Below, piece by piece: positions 43,098-46,075 of a stretch of 46,075 bases of DNA (position 1 is the first letter of the stretch; every line of letters begins with the position of its first letter). The notes beneath the pieces were generated by a model. It searched no databases, was not told where the DNA came from, and saw only the letters and a list, made by a program, of their open reading frames with translations. Made by a program: the position numbers and the translations under genes. Source of the stretch: Pseudomonadota bacterium (GTDB taxonomy: Bacteria > Pseudomonadota > Gammaproteobacteria > Acidiferrobacterales > Acidiferrobacteraceae); contig JAKARW010000007.1 of the NCBI GenBank assembly GCA_021819125.1, forward strand, positions 1 through 46,075, given 5' to 3'.

Positions 43098-43472
43098 CGA
43101 CGTTCCTTTGCGTCTGAACGACACCGCCCGCAGCACGGCGGGCGGGACTGCCAATAGCCACGGCCCGCTGCCCGACATTGAGGCCGACGGCCATCATGGA
43201 CCAAGTCGCGCCTCGTCGTCCATCTCCGGATCCCTTGGGGCGCAATAATTCACCATGCTCCAAGCCTCGTCAAAGTCCGGATGTGGCTTTGCCCGCCCAG
43301 CGATGGCTGCAATCTTTACCTTCTTTCCGTCATAACGTGAGGGCTTGGCAAACAAAGGGCGGCCATGTATGAGGGCCAGCACGCCGTCAGCAGAAAACCC
43401 CCTCGCTTTTGCCCTGTGTCGGCCGCAATGATGACGGCAAGGTGGGGGCGCGCGAACCGCTGCCGGGGAAGA
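43098..43472. other. 375-nt stretch between SPOR gene and dsrE-like gene
   Basis: No confident gene. It holds the ribosome binding site of the DsrE-family gene and one protein-like short frame (43194-43382), listed separately. No terminator after the SPOR gene and no clear promoter were found. Confidence 0.4.
43194..43382 (-). CDS. unrecognised short ORF
   Basis: From a GTG at 43382 this frame encodes 62 residues, including HGRPLFAKPSRYDGKKVKIA and HPDFDEAWSMVNYCAPRDPE. The composition is less GC-driven than shadow frames, so it may be a true small protein or the tail of a decayed gene; the frame stays open upstream into the SPOR gene region. There is no ribosome binding site and no family match that I can name. 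Confidence 0.25.
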   Translation of the reverse strand: MLALIHGRPLFAKPSRYDGKKVKIAAIAGRAKPHPDFDEAWSMVNYCAPRDPEMDDEARLGP

Positions 43473-44210
43473 CTATCGCCCAACCCCACAGCGTCTGTGC
43501 CCGACACCCTTGAGTTTGTTCAAAAGGCTCCGGGGCGCAGCCGATAGCCGGATCTGCGCATAGTAACGCTGGGGTGCGCCGAAAGGCCCCATGAGCGCCG
43601 CGACATGGTGGGCACGTAGCGCCCGGAGTTGAAGTAAGGCCGCCCGCTTGCGCAGGAACACGCCAAGCGACAAGACCTCCCCGCCGGCCGGCCCGTGGGT
43701 CACATAAGCGCCCACCACACCGAGGCGGCGCAGAGCGCCGGCGGGCGGCCACGCGGGTCCGGCCGGCAGGTAGACCCGGTAGGCAGGCCGCCCCAGGCGA
43801 CTCACCACGCGGCCGGGCACGCCGGTACGATGCAACAGCGCCATGGCCGACTTTCGCCGCTTTACCGGCCCCAGTTCCCAGCACTGGCGAGTACGGGCCG
43901 CCGGGGCCACGTGCGAGGTCGGGGTGTAAGCGGTCTTTTTGAGGGGGGAGACGACTTGCGGCGGCTGGCGGCTTGCGGGAGGAGGGGGCAGCGCCTTCGG
44001 GCGCGCGACCGGCGGCCGGGAGGGCGCGGGCACGGGGACCGGTGCGGCCTTGAGCGCAGTACCGGCCATTGGACCCGCCGAGCCCGACACGACCTGCAAC
44101 CGCTCCGGATGGATCGGGCGCGGCAGGGGGTGGCGCGCGAGCGCATGGGTATAGTTCCAGAACCCAGCCGCGAGGTTTGCAAACAACAATAGGCCGACCA
44201 AGATCTTCAT
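43473..44210 (-). CDS. SPOR-like domain protein with N-terminal membrane anchor
   Basis: The 245-residue product starts with a hydrophobic anchor (KILVGLLLFANLAAGFWNYT). A Pro/Ala-rich linker follows (about residues 30-105), then a C-terminal region beginning CWELGPVKRRKSAMALLHRT. That region has YRVYLPAGPAW and VLSLGVFLRKRAALLQLRAL and resembles SPOR repeats that bind denuded peptidoglycan at the septum. Its start overlaps the coaX stop (ATGA). A SPOR or hypothetical protein in this place after birA-coaX is common in gammaproteobacteria such as Pseudomonas. Confidence 0.72.
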   Translation of the reverse strand: MKILVGLLLFANLAAGFWNYTHALARHPLPRPIHPERLQVVSGSAGPMAGTALKAAPVPVPAPSRPPVARPKALPPPPASRQPPQVVSPLKKTAYTPTSHVAPAARTRQCWELGPVKRRKSAMALLHRTGVPGRVVSRLGRPAYRVYLPAGPAWPPAGALRRLGVVGAYVTHGPAGGEVLSLGVFLRKRAALLQLRALRAHHVAALMGPFGAPQRYYAQIRLSAAPRSLLNKLKGVGHRRCGVGR

Positions 44211-44935
44211 GATGCCATCACCGCCAGACCCTCGAGAGTTAAGTGTGCGAGGTGCTCGTAAGGGCCGGTCAGATACGGGGCGAGACGCGCGGCATCACCA
44301 CCGGTCAATACCAGCCGCGCATGATGACCGAGCACCGCGCCCTGGTCCCTAAAGATACGCTCGATGGCACCGGCCGCGCCCAGGACGAGGCCCGCCCCCA
44401 TGGCGTCATGGGTAGTGCGGCCGTACGCCGCATAAAACCTGTCGTGGGCCGGGATCACGAGGTGGGGGGCGATGGCGCGCAAGGCGTCAGCGGCGGCCAA
44501 AAGGCCCGGCAGGATGGCACCCCCCTGAAAGACCCCCTCACTGTCCATGGCATCGATCGTGATCGCCGTGCCGCAGTCGGCCACACACACTGCCTGCCCT
44601 GGAAAACGCGCACGGGCCCCCACCAGCGCCGCGAAGCGGTCCACGCCCAAAGCATCGGGCGGCTCATAGAGGCTCGAGACACCAAAACCTGCGCGCAGCG
44701 ACCGGTACCAGCATGGACTCAGCGCCCACTGCTTTTCACAAAACCGCGTGAACGCCTCATTGCGATGGCGGGCGACGGACATAGCGGCAATCGCCGTAGG
44801 CTTGACAGGGCCCGCAAGCCGCGTGGCGTAGGTGTTCGTGCCGCTGTAGTCCCCCGCCCCAAAGCCCGAGAGCTGAGCGCCCTCAACCCATGCCCACTTC
44901 ATGCGCGTATTGCCCAAGTCACAAAGAAGTCTCAT
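44207..44935 (-). CDS. coaX: type III pantothenate kinase
   Basis: CoaX phosphorylates pantothenate, the first step of coenzyme A synthesis; the type III enzyme is insensitive to CoA feedback. The 242-residue product has the phosphate-1 motif LLCDLGNTRMKWAW, then GVDRFAALVGARARFPGQAV, the phosphate-2 motif VADCGTAITIDAM and FQGGAILPGL. Its start overlaps the birA stop and its stop overlaps the SPOR gene start, both as ATGA, making a coupled three-gene operon. Confidence 0.95.
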   Translation of the reverse strand: MRLLCDLGNTRMKWAWVEGAQLSGFGAGDYSGTNTYATRLAGPVKPTAIAAMSVARHRNEAFTRFCEKQWALSPCWYRSLRAGFGVSSLYEPPDALGVDRFAALVGARARFPGQAVCVADCGTAITIDAMDSEGVFQGGAILPGLLAAADALRAIAPHLVIPAHDRFYAAYGRTTHDAMGAGLVLGAAGAIERIFRDQGAVLGHHARLVLTGGDAARLAPYLTGPYEHLAHLTLEGLAVMAS

Positions 44936-45879
44936 AGCGGGCGCACACTCACGTCTCCGGCCTGTACCCGCCGCCTCCCCCCCTTGACCTCCACGATCAG
45001 GGCCCCGTCGTCATCGGCATCGACCACAAGCGCCTCAAAGGATTCCCGCCCCTCATGGACGCGCACCGGCATACCCGCGAAGGCGTGCCACCGTCGCCAC
45101 TGCGCAAGCAGTGCGTCGCTTCGCCCCTGCCGATAATCGTCCATGACCGCCAAGAGCTCGCTGATCACCAAGGCCGCCACCTGGCACCGATCGACCCCTG
45201 GGACAATCGTCCGCAGCTCGGCCCACTCCTGATCAATGGCCGCCGCCGCCGCATCGCCGAGCGCGACATTGATGCCAACACCCGCGACGACCCGCATGGC
45301 GCCGGCCTCGCCGCGCATCTCGATCAATATCCCGGCGAGCTTGCGAGCCTGCCAAAGCACGTCATTGGGCCACTTCAAAACGGCTTCCCGCACACCCAGG
45401 GCCTCCAAGGCCCTCACCACGGCAACACCCGCCCCAAGGCTTACGATCCCAAACGGCCCGGCGGTCTCTGTAATCGTCCAGGCCACCGATACCAACACGC
45501 TCCCATAAGGTGTCGCCTGCCAGCCCCGGCCGCGGCGGCCGCGCCCCGCCGTCTGGCGCTCAGCAAGGCATGCGTACACACCGTCGCCCGGTGTGGCAAG
45601 CAAGGTCTGGTTGGTCGACGCGATCTCTTCGTGGATGGTGAGACCGTCGAGTGTACGGCCGGTCCCCGCCACGAATTCCTGGATCCGCGCCGCATTCAAT
45701 GGCCGAAATGCGCTTGCAAGGTGGTAGCCGCGATGATCCACGGCGATAGGGATATCCGCCGCAAGGCCCACGGCCTTCGATATGGCGGCGCGGCTCACCC
45801 CGAGGCGCTGCGCAAGCGCGACGCCCGAGTGCCGCTCCCCATCGGCAAGAATTTCGAGGACTCTATGAAGCAAACTCAT
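44932..45879 (-). CDS. birA: bifunctional biotin-protein ligase / biotin operon repressor
   Basis: BirA makes biotinyl-5'-AMP and attaches biotin to the acetyl-CoA carboxylase carrier protein; with an HTH it also represses biotin genes. The 315-residue product (E. coli 321) has the N-terminal winged helix (VALAQRLGVSRAAISKAVGL). The ligase domain has AERQTAGRGRRGRGW, where adenylate binds, and VLKWPNDVLWQARKLAGIL. It begins 36 nt past the rrn terminator with no strong Shine-Dalgarno, so transcription may come from read-through or a promoter not recognised here. Confidence 0.96.
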   Translation of the reverse strand: MSLLHRVLEILADGERHSGVALAQRLGVSRAAISKAVGLAADIPIAVDHRGYHLASAFRPLNAARIQEFVAGTGRTLDGLTIHEEIASTNQTLLATPGDGVYACLAERQTAGRGRRGRGWQATPYGSVLVSVAWTITETAGPFGIVSLGAGVAVVRALEALGVREAVLKWPNDVLWQARKLAGILIEMRGEAGAMRVVAGVGINVALGDAAAAAIDQEWAELRTIVPGVDRCQVAALVISELLAVMDDYRQGRSDALLAQWRRWHAFAGMPVRVHEGRESFEALVVDADDDGALIVEVKGGRRRVQAGDVSVRPL

Positions 45880-45914
45880 TCAAGAAGTCTAGCAAAGAGT
45901 CGGCGCAGACAAAA

Positions 45915-45947
45915 AAACCCCCGCTCACGGTACATGAGCGGGGGTTT
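45915..45947 (-). terminator. intrinsic terminator of the rRNA operon
   Basis: A perfect 13-bp stem (AAACCCCCGCTCA 45915-45927 with TGAGCGGGGGTTT 45935-45947), a 7-nt loop and, on the minus strand, a run of seven T residues after the stem. It lies about 10 nt beyond the 5S rRNA 3' end. Confidence 0.93.
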
Positions 45948-45956
45948 CGCATTAAA

Positions 45957-46075
45957 AGCCTGGCAGTGTCCTACTTTCGCATAGGGAGACCCCATACTAT
46001 CATCGGCGCTAAGCGTTTTCACTTCCGAGTTCGGAATGGGATCGGGTGGTTCCCGCTCGCTATGGCCACCAGGCA
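45957..46075 (-). rRNA. rrf: 5S ribosomal RNA
   Basis: On the minus strand the sequence begins TGCCTGGTGGCCATAGCGAG at the window edge. It contains the conserved CCGAACTCGGAAGTGAAA and GGGGTCTCCC segments and ends CACTGCCAGGCT; the ends pair TGCCTGG with CCAGGC. The length of about 119-120 nt fits gammaproteobacterial 5S. The rest of the rrn operon should lie beyond the right edge. Confidence 0.96.

Overview
This is a GC-rich chromosomal window from a proteobacterium, almost certainly a gammaproteobacterium. The evidence is the run rrn-5S / birA-coaX-SPOR ... tRNA-Tyr-Gly-Thr / tuf / tRNA-Trp / secE-nusG-rplKAJL-rpoBC-rpsLG-fusA-tuf-S10-spc-alpha, which is the Pseudomonas-type arrangement, together with proteobacterial RpoB, RpoC and UvrA sequences. 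Nothing fixes genus; a sulfur- or iron-oxidising acidophile-like lineage is only a guess (DsrE-family gene, TnpB remnant). Nearly everything is on the minus strand; uvrA is the one confident plus-strand gene.

Left part (1-6.5 kb): a partial CDS leaving the left edge, a poorly coding stretch, ssb divergent from uvrA, a SAM hydroxide adenosyltransferase (S-adenosylmethionine hydrolase) convergent with uvrA, and a family 9 glycosyltransferase (LPS heptosyltransferase-like).

Core part (6.5-37.8 kb, read right to left): tRNA-Tyr, tRNA-Gly, tRNA-Thr(GGU), tufB, tRNA-Trp, secE, nusG, rplK, rplA, rplJ, rplL, rpoB, rpoC; then, from a consensus promoter buried in the hairpin after rpoC, an uninterrupted run of 32 genes from rpsL through fusA, tufA, the S10, spc and alpha gene sets to rplQ, closed by a strong intrinsic terminator. 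These encode the translation elongation factors, most ribosomal proteins, RNA polymerase alpha, beta and beta', NusG and the SecYE translocon subunits. The two tuf genes are near-perfect 1.2-kb direct repeats.

Right part (37.9-46.1 kb): an aconitase gene sits between tRNA-Tyr and a second threonine tRNA, tRNA-Thr(UGU). That tRNA gene is split in its anticodon loop by a 218-nt self-splicing-type group I intron (IC3 architecture, resembling the Azoarcus tRNA-Ile intron). This is the most interesting object in the window. Beyond it lie zwf, a frameshifted IS200/IS605 TnpB fragment, a DsrE-family gene, and the conserved SPOR-coaX-birA operon next to the 3' end of an rRNA operon (5S gene and its terminator). 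Compared with the usual gammaproteobacterial order, about 5.6 kb (acn, intron tRNA, zwf, tnpB remnant, dsrE-like) separates coaX/SPOR from tRNA-Tyr.
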